The notes under the pieces are model-generated. The model was not told where the DNA came from and ran no database searches. It saw only the letters and a program-made list of their open reading frames with translations. A stretch of DNA of 7,889 nt from Fidelibacterota bacterium (GTDB lineage: Bacteria > Fidelibacterota > Fidelibacteria > Fidelibacterales > Fidelibacteraceae). A program made the translations under genes and the position numbers. The stretch covers positions 1-7,889 of the forward strand of contig JAUVKP010000041.1 in the NCBI GenBank assembly GCA_030596185.1. The letters are read 5' to 3'. Shown one piece after another: positions 1-5,769 of the stretch (position 1 is its first letter; each line of letters starts with the position of its first letter).

Positions 1-1406
1 TCAATTTCGTCCAATATTTCTTGTGTAATACCGGTAGGATATTCTCCCGAGAAACAGGCATCACAAATGGGAAGATCGTTGTATAATTCACGCAGGCCTT
101 CTAAGGTTTGATAAACCACTTTCTCACAACCCAAACTTTCCGCGATCTCATCAGCCGTGCAATTTGCAGCGATCAATTCTTTTTTAACTGACATATCTAT
201 ACCATAAATACAGGGATATTTAACGGGTGGAGATGCAGAAACAAAATAGACCACTTCTGCTCCAAATTCTTTTAGCATATGAACAATATGCCGTGAGGTT
301 GTTCCACGAACTATGGAATCATCCACCACAGCGATCTTTTTTCCTTTAATGATGTCACGAATAGGATTCAATTTCTGGCGCACCACTCGTTTGCGTAATT
401 CGGCATTGGGTGTAATAAAGCTTCTACCCACAAAACGGTTCTTAGCCAGTCCGCGACGGTAGGGAACATCAATCTCTTCCGCCAAACCCGATGCAAAGAA
501 ATAAGCTGAATTCGGTACATCAATAATAATATCTGGTTTAATTTTTGCTTCTTCGAGTCTTTCTTTTAGAGCTTTTCCCATGCGAACGCGCTCGGAAGCG
601 ACGAGACGATGGCGGAAAACAGAATCTTCGCGTGCAAAATAGATATATTCAAAGACACAAAACGCAGGTTTTTTTCGTTTGAGTATCTTGGAATGAAGTT
701 TGTTATCCATATCAATAAATACAGCTTCGCCGGCTTCAAGATCTCGAACATAATCATAACCCAAATAATCGAATACCGCTGTTTCGGAAGTAAAAATATA
801 TTTTGTGCCTCTTTCGGTCACTTTCTTGCCCATCATCAGCGGCCGAATACCGTAAGGATCCGTAAAAGCAAGAAAACCCTTACCTTTTATGTAGGTAATA
901 CAAGAATAAGCGCCTTTGACCGTTTCCTGGACAAATTCAACGGTCTCGTAAAGATCTTCCATTCCGATATGAGAGAGATTTTTTTCCTGGAGATAAGTGG
1001 CAAAAGTATAGAGAAGCAATTCTACATCATTGGATGTTTCTACCATACGATGAAATTGATCGTTCAATACTTTTCTGAGTTTAACGAAATTTATCACATT
1101 CCCGTTGTGAACCATTGCAATACCGTAAGGATAATTGACAGCAAAAGGTTGCGCGTCGATCGCTTCCGTTGATCCGATGGTTGCGTATCGTACATGGCCT
1201 AAGCCCATATTCCCTTCTAATTTTGACATATCGAACTTTCGAAATACCTGAGAAACATGACCTGTCCCTTTATGCATTCGAAAACGTCCGTCTTTGTACG
1301 TCAACACACCTGCTGAATCCTGACCACGATGCTGAATGGATATCAAACCGTTTACAAGTTCGCTGGATACATCTTCAAATCCGCAAATTCCTAAAACGCC
1401 ACACAT
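1..1406 (-). CDS. purF: Amidophosphoribosyltransferase (PurF), 3' end cut by the window edge
   Basis: Catalyses the first committed step of purine synthesis: PRPP plus glutamine gives 5-phosphoribosylamine; cytosolic. Translation begins MCGVLGICGF, so Cys2 becomes the N-terminal nucleophile of the Ntn glutaminase domain once Met is removed; no propeptide is encoded, unlike the 11-residue one of Bacillus subtilis. GLGHVRYAT and HNGNVINF belong to the glutaminase half. The phosphoribosyltransferase half has the PRPP loop VVDDSIVRGTTS at about residues 360-371. Cys250 (AFCVFEYIYFARED), Cys399 (PCIYGID) and Cys448/Cys451 (CDAC) match the four ligands of the B. subtilis-type [4Fe-4S] cluster. AAAGGAG at 1417-1423 lies 10 nt before the ATG and supports the start. 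468 codons are present with no stop, so only a few residues are probably missing. Last gene of the visible purB-purD-purN-purF operon, 69 bp after purN. Confidence 0.97.
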   Translation of the reverse strand, partial: MCGVLGICGFEDVSSELVNGLISIQHRGQDSAGVLTYKDGRFRMHKGTGHVSQVFRKFDMSKLEGNMGLGHVRYATIGSTEAIDAQPFAVNYPYGIAMVHNGNVINFVKLRKVLNDQFHRMVETSNDVELLLYTFATYLQEKNLSHIGMEDLYETVEFVQETVKGAYSCITYIKGKGFLAFTDPYGIRPLMMGKKVTERGTKYIFTSETAVFDYLGYDYVRDLEAGEAVFIDMDNKLHSKILKRKKPAFCVFEYIYFAREDSVFRHRLVASERVRMGKALKERLEEAKIKPDIIIDVPNSAYFFASGLAEEIDVPYRRGLAKNRFVGRSFITPNAELRKRVVRQKLNPIRDIIKGKKIAVVDDSIVRGTTSRHIVHMLKEFGAEVVYFVSASPPVKYPCIYGIDMSVKKELIAANCTADEIAESLGCEKVVYQTLEGLRELYNDLPICDACFSGEYPTGITQEILDEI

Positions 1407-1463
1407 TGAATAAGCTCTCCTTTATCTGTGCATTAGCAAATATACCTAATTTGTATCATTTAC

Positions 1464-1475
1464 TTTTGTACAAAA
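1464..1475. promoter_or_regulatory. 12-bp perfect palindrome after purN
   Basis: TTTTGTACAAAA lies immediately after the purN stop, in the 69-bp purN-purF gap. It could be a protein-binding site or a weak intercistronic hairpin. It is A+T-rich and short, so chance is a serious alternative. Confidence 0.25.
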
Positions 1476-2054
1476 TTATTGTTCATTTTCAAATAGTTTT
1501 TTCAAGACTTCACTGAACATTTTATGTTCAAGTGCCAATCCGGCCTTTTCGATCTCCTCCAGTGTTGTCATTCCACTGATATCCAATTCACGTTGTTCAA
1601 TAATATCACCTGTATCCATACCTTCATCTACATAATGTACCGTAGCATAGGTTTTTTGAAGTTTGTTTTTATAAGCCCAGTCGTAAGCTCCTACCCCCTG
1701 GAAAGCACGGGTATCCGCAGGATGAATATTGATAATACGTTTTTGATATGTTCGAATAAATAAAGGACTTAGTAAACGCATGTAACCGGCAAGAATAATG
1801 TAGTCGATCTTAAATGGTTCAAGAAAGTTGATCACTTCCTTGTCAAAATTTTCCCGCTTCTTGCCTTTGGATGCAATACATTCCGTGGGAACACCGGCAT
1901 TCTTAGCCGTTTCTAAACCCTTTGCTTCGGGGTTATTGGAAAAAACAAGGACAAGCTCACACGCATCTCGCAAAATCCCGTCCCGCGTCTGACGAAGTAT
2001 GGCGTCCATATTACTTCCGCGGCCCGAGATAAAGATTGCAATGCGTTTTTTCAT
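1476..2054 (-). CDS. purN: Phosphoribosylglycinamide formyltransferase (PurN, GART)
   Basis: Transfers a formyl group from 10-formyltetrahydrofolate to GAR, giving FGAR (step 3 of purine synthesis); cytosolic. At 192 residues it has the family's usual length. The N-terminal ISGRGSNMDAIL (about 9-20) is the phosphate-binding loop. The catalytic triad of the E. coli enzyme (Asn106, His108, Asp144) maps to Asn109 and His111 in INIHPAD and Asp147 in VDEGMDTGD, with the same 36-residue His-to-Asp spacing. LAGYMRLLSP (89-98) is the usual folate-site strand. After the catalytic His the sequence is HPADTRAFQG rather than the common HPSLLP-type loop, so it belongs to a divergent sub-branch. The ATG at 2054 has no clear Shine-Dalgarno sequence but lies 4 nt after the stop of a small ORF, which suggests translational coupling. 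A perfect 12-nt palindrome abuts its stop codon. Confidence 0.96.
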   Translation of the reverse strand: MKKRIAIFISGRGSNMDAILRQTRDGILRDACELVLVFSNNPEAKGLETAKNAGVPTECIASKGKKRENFDKEVINFLEPFKIDYIILAGYMRLLSPLFIRTYQKRIINIHPADTRAFQGVGAYDWAYKNKLQKTYATVHYVDEGMDTGDIIEQRELDISGMTTLEEIEKAGLALEHKMFSEVLKKLFENEQ

Positions 2055-2058
2055 TGTT

Positions 2059-2178
2059 TTATCGCTTAAATAAGTTTTTAAAGTAGCCTCTAAAGTCTCG
2101 TCGGTACCGGTATCGTCCGGTCATGACCTTTTGCTCATTGATTAGCAAAGCAAAATTATATTTCTTGATGGCATTCAT
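2059..2178 (-). CDS. Small ORF (39 aa) filling the purD-purN gap; function unknown
   Basis: ATG at 2178 begins one base after the purD stop, and the TAA (2061-2059) ends 4 bases before the purN ATG, so 40 codons occupy almost the whole 125-bp gap. The product starts MNAIKKYNFALL and ends in a basic, aromatic tail (RGYFKNLFKR) with YRYRRDF before it. It has no obvious membrane segment or known motif. A weak AAGG lies 12 nt upstream inside purD; purN itself lacks a clear ribosome site, so reading through this ORF could deliver ribosomes to purN. I do not recognise a family. The tail loosely resembles the YRRDI...AI end of PurD proteins, so a degenerate duplicate of the purD 3' end is possible. 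It could also be chance: a 40-codon open frame is not rare. Several overlapping palindromes (2103-2128) lie inside it. Confidence 0.45.
   Translation of the reverse strand: MNAIKKYNFALLINEQKVMTGRYRYRRDFRGYFKNLFKR
2103..2128. repeat. Cluster of overlapping palindromes in the purD-purN gap
   Basis: Within 26 bp there are three perfect palindromes: GGTACC (2103-2108), TACCGGTA (2105-2112) and GGTCATGACC (2119-2128). They sit inside the small ORF. The cluster is locally G+C-rich compared with its surroundings. It may form mRNA structure or simply reflect the Arg/Tyr codons. Confidence 0.35.
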
Positions 2179-2179
2179 T

Positions 2180-3424
2180 TTATTTGATTGCCTTATGTGC
2201 AATATCAGTTCTGTAATTCATTTTTTCAAAATTGATCTTCTTGATCTCCAGATAACAGGTATCAACTGCTTTTTTAAGTTCCTTATCTTTACAAACGATA
2301 TTTAATACTCGTCCACCGGAAGTCAGTAACTCATTAGCATCTTTTTTAGTCCCTGCATGAAAGCAAAGAGTTGTATCTTTTAATTCATCTAAGCCGTGAA
2401 TGCTCTTACCTTTTTCATAAGAAACGGGATATCCACCCGAGGTCAGAACAACATCCACAAAATATTCATCATAAAACTCAAGTTCCGTTTCACCCAAAGT
2501 ACCGTCGAAAGATGCAAGGATCAATTCGAGCAGATCGCTTTTTAGAGCCGGTAAAATAACTTCCGTTTCGGGATCACCAAAACGCACATTGTATTCTAGT
2601 AACTTAGGACCGTCATCATCCAGCATAATACCGAAATAGATCACACCTTTATAATTAAAGCCTTCCGCTTCAATTCCGTTCAATGTCGGCAAGATAATGG
2701 TTTCATCAATGATATTAAGAAGTTCTTCAGTCGCCAAAGGTGCCGGACAATAAGCACCCATACCACCGGTATTGGGACCTTTATCACCATCGTATGCAGC
2801 TTTATGATCCTGTGAGGGTAATAGACAATTGATATTCAGTCCGTCAGTCACACCTATGCTGGATAATTCTTGGCCGGTCAATTTACTTTCGATCAGGTAT
2901 TCGGCATTTTCGCCGTATTTAACTTTAATATCTTCAATGGCTGAAAATGCTTCATCTTCTGAGGCACAGACATACACACCCTTGCCGGCTGCCAAGCCAT
3001 CAAATTTAATGACCAGATCACCCTTCATTTCTTTAATTAGGCATGAGGGATCATCTTTGACTGTAAAGGTTTGAAAATCTGCGGTTGCCACATCATATTT
3101 CTTCATGAATTTCTTGGAAAAGATCTTGGATCCTTCCAATTGTGCAGCTTCTTTATCCGGACCGAAGACGAGAACAGGTAGATCGTTAAAGGCATTAACA
3201 ATACCATTTGCAAGCGGGACTTCAGGTCCCACTACGATCAGAGTTATATCTTCTTTATTGCAAAAAGCTTTTAAAGCTTCGGTATCAGAACCATCCAGAG
3301 CAACATTGTTATCTGTTCCCCCATTACCGGGAAGGACAAATATCTTCTCAGTCAATTCAGACTGCTGAAGTTTCCAGGCTAAGGCATGTTCGCGGCCACC
3401 GGATCCGATTATTGCTATATTCAC
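2180..3424 (-). CDS. purD: Phosphoribosylamine-glycine ligase (PurD, GAR synthetase)
   Basis: ATP-grasp ligase that joins glycine to phosphoribosylamine, giving GAR (step 2); cytosolic. It takes the unstable product of PurF and feeds PurN, both encoded downstream. At 414 residues it is close to the usual 420-430. Motifs in order: GSGGREHALAWKL (7-19) and LPGNGGTD (31-38) of the N-terminal domain; VIKFDGLAAGKGV (138-150), the ATP-grasp core; GDKGPNTGGMGAYCPAP (213-229), the family signature (usually GDxGPNTGGMG); and LEYNVRFGDPETE (276-288), which holds the metal and nucleotide ligands. The C-terminus FEKMNYRTDIAHKAI is typical. The start is GTG, supported by AAAAGG at 3432-3437, 7 nt upstream. 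purB ends 136 bp upstream, across an octamer inverted repeat. Nothing appears missing or broken. Confidence 0.97.
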   Translation of the reverse strand: MNIAIIGSGGREHALAWKLQQSELTEKIFVLPGNGGTDNNVALDGSDTEALKAFCNKEDITLIVVGPEVPLANGIVNAFNDLPVLVFGPDKEAAQLEGSKIFSKKFMKKYDVATADFQTFTVKDDPSCLIKEMKGDLVIKFDGLAAGKGVYVCASEDEAFSAIEDIKVKYGENAEYLIESKLTGQELSSIGVTDGLNINCLLPSQDHKAAYDGDKGPNTGGMGAYCPAPLATEELLNIIDETIILPTLNGIEAEGFNYKGVIYFGIMLDDDGPKLLEYNVRFGDPETEVILPALKSDLLELILASFDGTLGETELEFYDEYFVDVVLTSGGYPVSYEKGKSIHGLDELKDTTLCFHAGTKKDANELLTSGGRVLNIVCKDKELKKAVDTCYLEIKKINFEKMNYRTDIAHKAIK

Positions 3425-3431
3425 TAATTTA

Positions 3432-3437
3432 CCTTTT
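3432..3437 (-). promoter_or_regulatory. Shine-Dalgarno deciding the GTG start of purD
   Basis: AAAAGG on the minus strand lies 7 nt before the GTG. The protein from this GTG starts exactly at the conserved N-terminal strand (NIAIIGSGGREH), so GTG rather than an internal ATG is the start. Confidence 0.7.
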
Positions 3438-3486
3438 AAAGATCATTTTCGGTTAATATAGATACTCTGTCATTTCAATTTCACTT

Positions 3487-3557
3487 GTTGAAATGTTGAA
3501 TCGTTGAATTGTTGAAAACACGCAAATTTCAACATTTCAGCACTTCAACGCTTCAAC
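3487..3557. repeat. Mirror-symmetric octamer repeat: (GTTGAANN)x4, 7-bp spacer, (NNTTCAAC)x4
   Basis: Four units of GTTGAA plus two variable bases sit in exact 8-bp phase at 3487, 3495, 3503 and 3511. After a 7-bp spacer (3519-3525), four reverse-complement units NNTTCAAC sit at 3526, 3534, 3542 and 3550, also in exact phase; one has TTCAGC in place of TTCAAC. The two 32-bp arms are complementary at about 25 of 32 positions, and most mismatches fall at the two variable bases. The element ends 3 bp from the purB stop. It could form a long mRNA stem between purB and purD that stops transcription or protects the transcript, or it could be a dispersed intergenic repeat. There is no T-run, so it is not a classical terminator. 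Confidence 0.85.
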
Positions 3558-3560
3558 TCT

Positions 3561-4916
3561 TTAAAGTCCTTTTTTCATGTCTTTTAGAATTTCATTACAG
3601 ATCTTCTCTGCAATTCCCGTATAGGTAAATGTTCGTAATTCGGCTAATTCCCGACGGACTTCAACGGATACCTTCAACGAATTAATGAATTTATTCAGGT
3701 TTGCTACCGTAATGCCCTGTCCACGTGTCAGGCTCTTCATAATATCATAAGGATTTGCAAAACCTTCACGACGTAAAATGGTTTGAATCGGTTCAGCCAA
3801 CAATTCCGGATAATTATTCAATTCTTTTTCACAGAATTCAGCATTCACTGTCAATTTATTCAATCCTCGCTGTGTTTCAAGCAATCCAAGAGATGCATGG
3901 GCAAGAGCTACACCGAAATTCCTTTCAACTGTACTGTCGGAAAGATCTCGCTGCAAGCGTGAACGACTCAATTTTGTTGAAAAATGTTCAAGAAGTGAAT
4001 TTGCAATACCAAGATTACCCTCACTATTCTCAAAATTGATAGGATTAACCTTATGAGGCATGGTTGATGACCCCACTTCCCCTGCTTTTACCTTTTGCTT
4101 CAAATAACCCAGCATCAGATATATCCACATATCTTCGTTCATATCAATTAGGATCGTGTTGATCATCTTAGTTATAAAGAAGTATTCGGACCAAGTATCG
4201 TGATCTTCGATCTGAGTCGTTGCCGGATTCATTTCAAGATCTAAACTTTCAACGAATTTCTTAGAGAATTGCATCCAGTTGATCTCTTTGGAAGCTGATA
4301 TGAAAGCTGAATAATTCCCTGAAGCTCCATTTAACTTTCCGCGAAATTTAAAATTTTTCAGAGAGGCATACTGTCGCATTAAGCGAGAAGCAAAAACGGC
4401 CATCTCTTTACCGGCTGTTGTGGGAGATGCCATCTGTCCATGAGTTCTGGCCGGCATGGCAATACCTTTCCAGCTACTGATCTTTTTGCCCATCAAGCTT
4501 AAGAATGACTTCAATTGGGGCAGTTGGTATTCATCCCGATATTTTTTTAACAATAATGAATGCGACAGATTGTTAACATCTTCGGACGTCAGACCAAAAT
4601 GGATCATATTGGGTTGTCTGAGCTTCAACTCCTGAATAAGATAGACTTCACAGGATTTGACATCGTGATTCAGGGTCGTTTCGATCTCTTTGATCGCATC
4701 ATAATCTTCTTTCGTAAAGCTTTCAGACATTTTTTCAATGCGCTTGATCTCACGTTTTCCGAGAGGCTGAAAAAGTCCTGTTTTATCAAGTGCCAATAGA
4801 TACTGTAGTTCTACCCAGATCCGTGCGCCCATTAATGCATATTCTGAGAAATAATCGCCCAGCGGTTCGACCCGCTTATAATACCGGCTGTCGAGAGGTG
4901 AAATTGACTTTAACAT
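3561..4916 (-). CDS. purB: Adenylosuccinate lyase (PurB)
   Basis: Removes fumarate from SAICAR (giving AICAR) and from adenylosuccinate (giving AMP); a cytosolic homotetramer of the aspartase/fumarase superfamily. I choose ATG 4916 (451 residues): it begins MLKSISPLDSRYYKRVEPL, which aligns with the E. coli N-terminus, and AAAGGA lies 6 nt upstream. An in-frame ATG at 4958 would add 14 non-conserved residues (MACRCKGYKIKGLE). Motifs: GLTSEDVNNLSHSL (108-121); ARTHGQMASPTTAGKEM (156-172) with the catalytic His159; and the superfamily signature GSSTMPHKVNP (282-292), whose Ser283/Ser284 pair includes the catalytic serine. LAEPIQTILRREG and QRDLSDSTVERN show that it is the E. coli-type long form rather than the Bacillus type. 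It is the first gene of the operon. Confidence 0.97.
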   Translation of the reverse strand: MLKSISPLDSRYYKRVEPLGDYFSEYALMGARIWVELQYLLALDKTGLFQPLGKREIKRIEKMSESFTKEDYDAIKEIETTLNHDVKSCEVYLIQELKLRQPNMIHFGLTSEDVNNLSHSLLLKKYRDEYQLPQLKSFLSLMGKKISSWKGIAMPARTHGQMASPTTAGKEMAVFASRLMRQYASLKNFKFRGKLNGASGNYSAFISASKEINWMQFSKKFVESLDLEMNPATTQIEDHDTWSEYFFITKMINTILIDMNEDMWIYLMLGYLKQKVKAGEVGSSTMPHKVNPINFENSEGNLGIANSLLEHFSTKLSRSRLQRDLSDSTVERNFGVALAHASLGLLETQRGLNKLTVNAEFCEKELNNYPELLAEPIQTILRREGFANPYDIMKSLTRGQGITVANLNKFINSLKVSVEVRRELAELRTFTYTGIAEKICNEILKDMKKGL

Positions 4917-4922
4917 CTCTAA

Positions 4923-4928
4923 TCCTTT
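4923..4928 (-). promoter_or_regulatory. Shine-Dalgarno deciding the purB start
   Basis: AAAGGA lies 6 nt before ATG 4916 and favours the short PurB. A competing AGGGAG lies about 8 nt before ATG 4958, so the longer form cannot be ruled out, but its extra residues have no counterpart in E. coli PurB. Confidence 0.65.
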
Positions 4929-4950
4929 AATTTTGTACCCTTTACAGCGA

Positions 4951-4966
4951 CAGGCCATGCGGTCTG
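4951..4966 (-). promoter_or_regulatory. Small hairpin over the upstream in-frame ATG of purB
   Basis: CAGGCC (4951-4956) and GGTCTG (4961-4966) pair around the loop ATGC; on the transcribed minus strand one pair is an A-C mismatch. The hairpin spans the alternative ATG (4958) in a G+C-rich patch (about 4945-4978) that stands out from the A+T-rich flanks. It could hide that ATG or simply be part of a dispersed repeat. Confidence 0.3.
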
Positions 4967-4980
4967 CTCCCTCGCGCTCA

Positions 4981-5009
4981 AATATAATGTAAAGCGGGTA
5001 TGATTGGAA
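4981..5009 (-). promoter_or_regulatory. Candidate promoter for the purB-purD-purN-purF operon
   Basis: On the minus strand TATATT (4986-4981) is a good -10 box. 17 bp upstream of it lies TTCCAA (5009-5004), a poor -35 box (3 of 6 matches). Transcription would start near 4974, leaving a leader of roughly 58 nt before ATG 4916. No PurR operator of E. coli or B. subtilis type is recognisable. The assignment rests mainly on the -10 box and position. Confidence 0.3.
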
Positions 5010-5018
5010 CGTTTTTTT

Positions 5019-5153
5019 CGTAAATCGTAAGACCAGCCTTCGCCACCAACTTCGCCAAGGCTTCCAACCTACGCCCCGAAGTATCGTGGCTACGGCATGG
5101 CGCAGCGCTGGTCAGGAAGGCTACAGCCGGCAGGCGTGAGACGTAAATCGTAA
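5019..5153. repeat. 12-bp direct repeats CGTAAATCGTAA flanking a G+C-rich block
   Basis: CGTAAATCGTAA occurs at 5019-5030 and again at 5142-5153. Each copy has an internal period of about 7 bp (CGTAAAT/CGTAAN). Between them lies a 111-bp G+C-rich block holding the long G+C cassette. The arrangement looks like a cassette inserted into, or bracketed by, a short-period A+T-rich array. Confidence 0.6.
5034..5136 (+). repeat. G+C-rich cassette, long variant (103 bp)
   Basis: The left end (5033-5064) matches 5662-5693 at 31 of 32 positions, and the right end (5117-5136, AAGGCTACAGCCGGCAGGCG) matches 5686-5705 at 18 of 20. The long variant has about 60 bp of internal sequence missing from the short one. 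GACCAGC (5031-5037) and GCTGGTC (5107-5113) form an inverted pair. Part of the interior (5106-5124) recurs inverted at 5543-5561 (17 of 19). It is non-coding. Confidence 0.65.
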
Positions 5154-5182
5154 AAAGCAAGATTTGAGGTGAATAATAGTAA

Positions 5183-5205
5183 GTTAGAGGTTTAGGGGTT
5201 AGAAG
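5183..5205. repeat. Degenerate 7-8-bp tandem GTTAGAG/GTTTAGGG/GTTAGAAG
   Basis: Three imperfect G/T-rich units lie head to tail. They resemble in style the short-period arrays at 3487-3518 and 5019-5030. The motif is short and its significance uncertain. Confidence 0.35.
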
Positions 5206-5337
5206 ACCTTCCGGCTGGCGCCGTTCCGCCCCGATTTTCCGGGGTCGGGAGAGGTCTGCCGGATGGTCGAGGATTACTTATGTTTTTCGACCATCCAGCA
5301 TTCCCCCTTTGGGGGATCAAGCTGGCAGGTCTTTTCT
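5203..5337. repeat. Possible non-coding mobile or dispersed element with imperfect inverted ends and nested hairpins
   Basis: The ends read AAGACCTTCCGGCTGG on the left and, as reverse complement from the right, AAGACCTGCCAGCTTG (13 of 16 identical). Inside are three hairpins: CCCCG/CGGGG around 5229-5244; a perfect 10-bp pair GGATGGTCGA (5261-5270) and TCGACCATCC (5287-5296), extendable to 13 of 14; and CCCCC-TTT-GGGGG at 5303-5315. No transposase or clear target-site duplication is seen. A MITE- or REP-like element is one reading. Structured RNA or protein-binding DNA are others. Confidence 0.45.
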
Positions 5338-5362
5338 AAGCTCTACTTCCTAACACAAGCTT

Positions 5363-5397
5363 CTGATTATCAATCTCTCGACCCATCAACTTATCGA
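5363..5397 (+). repeat. A+T-rich 35-bp repeat, uninterrupted copy
   Basis: CTGATTATCAATCTCTC plus GACCCATC (5363-5387) is followed after one base by ACTTATCGA (5389-5397). The same two parts occur at 5638-5662 (23 of 25) and 5706-5714 (9 of 9), but there they are separated by the 43-bp G+C cassette. This copy therefore looks like an empty site. Confidence 0.7.
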
Positions 5398-5524
5398 ATA
5401 TGTAAACATAGTAATTGTGATTTTTCATGCAATAAAATAATCAGAATATCAGTTAGTAAAAATATCATTATAGTCAATGTGACCTATATCATAGATTTTG
5501 TTTATGTATCATGAATATCTCTCT

Positions 5525-5584
5525 CTACGGAGTTTATCCTTCGTAGCTTTCTTGACCAGCGTAGCCTTGGCGTAGTTGGTAGCG
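5525..5584 (-). repeat. G+C-rich cassette, inverted variant
   Basis: Read on the minus strand, 5584-5561 matches the cassette's left part (5041-5064) at 21 of 24 positions and runs straight into 5561-5543, which matches 5106-5124 of the long variant at 17 of 19. It thus lacks about 42 bp of the long variant's interior and does not end in the usual GCCGGCAGGCG. Its far end is an 8-bp hairpin (CTACGGAG 5525-5532, CTTCGTAG 5539-5546). Confidence 0.55.
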
Positions 5585-5637
5585 GAGAAGGAGTCGAGAT
5601 GACAGGTCCCTCTTCTCACGTCTTACATCTCAACTCC

Positions 5638-5714
5638 CTGATTATCAATCTCTCAACTCATCCAGCCTACGCCACCAACTTCGCCAAGGCTTCGGCCGGC
5701 AGGCGACTTATCGA
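5638..5714 (+). repeat. A+T-rich repeat split by the 43-bp short G+C cassette (5663-5705)
   Basis: The left half (5638-5662) and right half (5706-5714) match the uninterrupted copy at 5363-5397. In place of one base, this copy carries 43 G+C-rich bases whose left part matches the long cassette's start and whose right part (GCCGGCAGGCG) matches its end. The insert contains GGC-TTCG-GCC, which in RNA would be a C(UUCG)G tetraloop. The layout is that of an insertion into a pre-existing repeat. Confidence 0.65.
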
Positions 5715-5755
5715 CCTTTTTTTTTGCATATCTTGTGTATTATTTATTCAAACAA

Positions 5756-5769
5756 CACAATATGTTGTG
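5756..5769. promoter_or_regulatory. Possible operator upstream of the rightward promoter
   Basis: CACAA (5756-5760) and TTGTG (5765-5769) form a 5-bp inverted pair around TATG, 22 bp upstream of the -35 box. The position suits a regulator site, but the arms are short and the surroundings A+T-rich. Confidence 0.2.

Noticed and set aside
609..1516. Plus-strand frames of 187 and 115 codons
   Set aside because: They lie opposite purF, whose motifs on the minus strand are unambiguous; they are shadow frames.
3446..3482. Possible internal promoter before purD (GTGAAA with TATATT, 18-bp spacing, minus strand)
   Set aside because: The -35 match is weak and the A+T-rich setting makes a TATATT likely by chance; the operon can be read from purB.
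5009..5021. ACG-N7-CGT resembling half of an E. coli PurR box
   Set aside because: Only 3-bp arms around a T-run, and the central CG of the PurR consensus is missing; too weak to call an operator.
4978..5160. 60-codon minus-strand frame upstream of purB
   Set aside because: It runs through the long G+C cassette and both CGTAAATCGTAA repeats; its Ala/Leu/Lys pattern is the translated repeat. No credible ribosome site and no known motif.
5303..5315. CCCCC-TTT-GGGGG as a rho-independent terminator
   Set aside because: Neither strand has a T-run after the stem and no gene ends nearby; it fits better as part of the 5203-5337 block.
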